Source: Anaeramoeba flamelloides (taxonomy: Eukaryota; Metamonada; Anaeramoebidae). Taken from it: 64,000 nt of DNA. The translations under genes and the position numbers were made by a program. Position 1 is the first letter of the stretch. The number at the start of each line of letters is the position of its first letter. Below are positions 63,421-64,000 of the stretch, piece after piece. The notes beneath the pieces were generated by a model. The model searched no databases and was not told the DNA's origin. It was given only the letters and a program-made list of their open reading frames with translations. The stretch covers positions 3,906,001-3,970,000 of the forward strand of contig JANTQA010000060.1 in the NCBI GenBank assembly GCA_027625915.1, given 5' to 3'.

Positions 63421-64000
63421 TTTTAAAAATTATTAGTGTTTTTTTTTGAAATAACTGTTGTTTTTTTTTTTTTAAATGTTTTTTTTTTTTTTTTAACTGT
63501 GGTTTTATGTTTTTATTTTGTGTTTTAGAAAAAATATAGTTCCGTTTAACCTTGCTTTCATATCAAACAATATGTACAATATTTCATTTTATCGAAATGT
63601 TTTTCTACAACCTTCAATTCCAGTCTCCTCATAAAAGAGATCTTATTCAACAAAATTTGAACAAACCAATACAAAATCAACAATAACCATATCTTTCAAT
63701 TTGATTAATAACAAAAATAAACACTAAAAAGGATAAAACCAGTTTCTTAAAAACTTTTTGACTGATAACTCGACACTATCAAAAAAATGAGATATAAATT
63801 TTTCAAAGTTTTTTGAAAATTGAAAAAGAAAAGAAAAAAAATTCATTTCAATTTACTTTTTTCCTCAAGTCAATCGTCTTCAAATCATATCTTGTAATTG
63901 TTTGACTTTATTTATTTGTTTACATTCTTTTTTTTCATTTATTGGATGAGATATGAATCCTCAATAAAGAATATTTCATATTGAATCAAAAATTTAATTA
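63420..64000 (-). repeat. Third copy of the 0.9-kb unit, inverted, cut by window edge
   Basis: The complement of 63850-64000 reads TTTGATTCAATATGAAATAT, GAGGATTCATATCTCATCCA and 'aataaataaagtcaaacaattac', matching 4880-5000. The complement of 63590-63640 (GAGGAGACTGGAATTGAAGG) matches 5240-5265. Confidence 0.7.

Overview
This window is eukaryotic, very AT-rich nuclear DNA. It is gene-poor and packed with dispersed non-coding repeats. Five host gene loci are supported: (1) a TRIM-like B-box/coiled-coil/SPRY gene family, as a partial copy at the left edge and a decayed copy in inverted orientation at about 21.2-22.5 kb; (2) a syntaxin-5/Sed5 type Qa-SNARE on the minus strand (18687-11291); (3) a 10-helix drug/metabolite-transporter (EamA-like) protein (29810-31135); (4) a 2817-residue Set1-type histone H3K4 methyltransferase with an RS-rich head and an enormous Q-rich middle (34764-43217); (5) a DGAT1-type diacylglycerol acyltransferase (50368-58956). 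The standard code fits, with TAA, TAG and TGA all used as stops, and introns are GT-AG. The mix of B-box/SPRY paralogues, K/E/Q-rich low complexity, AT-rich desert and canonical eukaryotic housekeeping genes suggests a free-living protist. An Anaeramoeba-like amoeboid metamonad is my best guess, but that is inference from style, not proof.

Layout. 0-11 kb: SPRY gene end, a possible small Mediator-like gene, then repeats (a tandemly duplicated 0.9-1.1 kb unit, several MITE-like elements). 11.3-18.7 kb: the syntaxin-5 gene, whose two exons are separated by a 6458-bp intron full of mobile-element remnants and a tandem hairpin array. 18.7-29.8 kb: repeats, the decayed TRIM-like copy, a foldback element and a nested pair of elements. 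29.8-31.1 kb: the intronless transporter. 34.8-43.2 kb: the intronless Set1 gene. 43.2-50.4 kb: repeat desert. 50.4-59.0 kb: the DGAT1 gene with a 7158-bp intron. 59-64 kb: more repeats, including direct copies of blocks inside the DGAT1 intron.

The two long introns are the main annotation point. In both genes, joining GT-AG exons thousands of bases apart restores an uninterrupted alignment with the known protein family, so sequence that looks intergenic is actually transcribed. The genes are unrelated in function (ER-Golgi fusion, lipid storage, chromatin, transport, TRIM-like) and show no operon logic.

The repeats fall into recognisable families. Three families of short elements start TTAAGG and end in TTAA, and an empty-site comparison supports TTAA target duplication. 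TA-flanked families begin TACAG, as Tc1/mariner-type MITEs do. Several 0.4-1.4 kb dispersed families have no visible ends. No transposase gene for any of them is present here, and I see no tRNA, rRNA or CRISPR.
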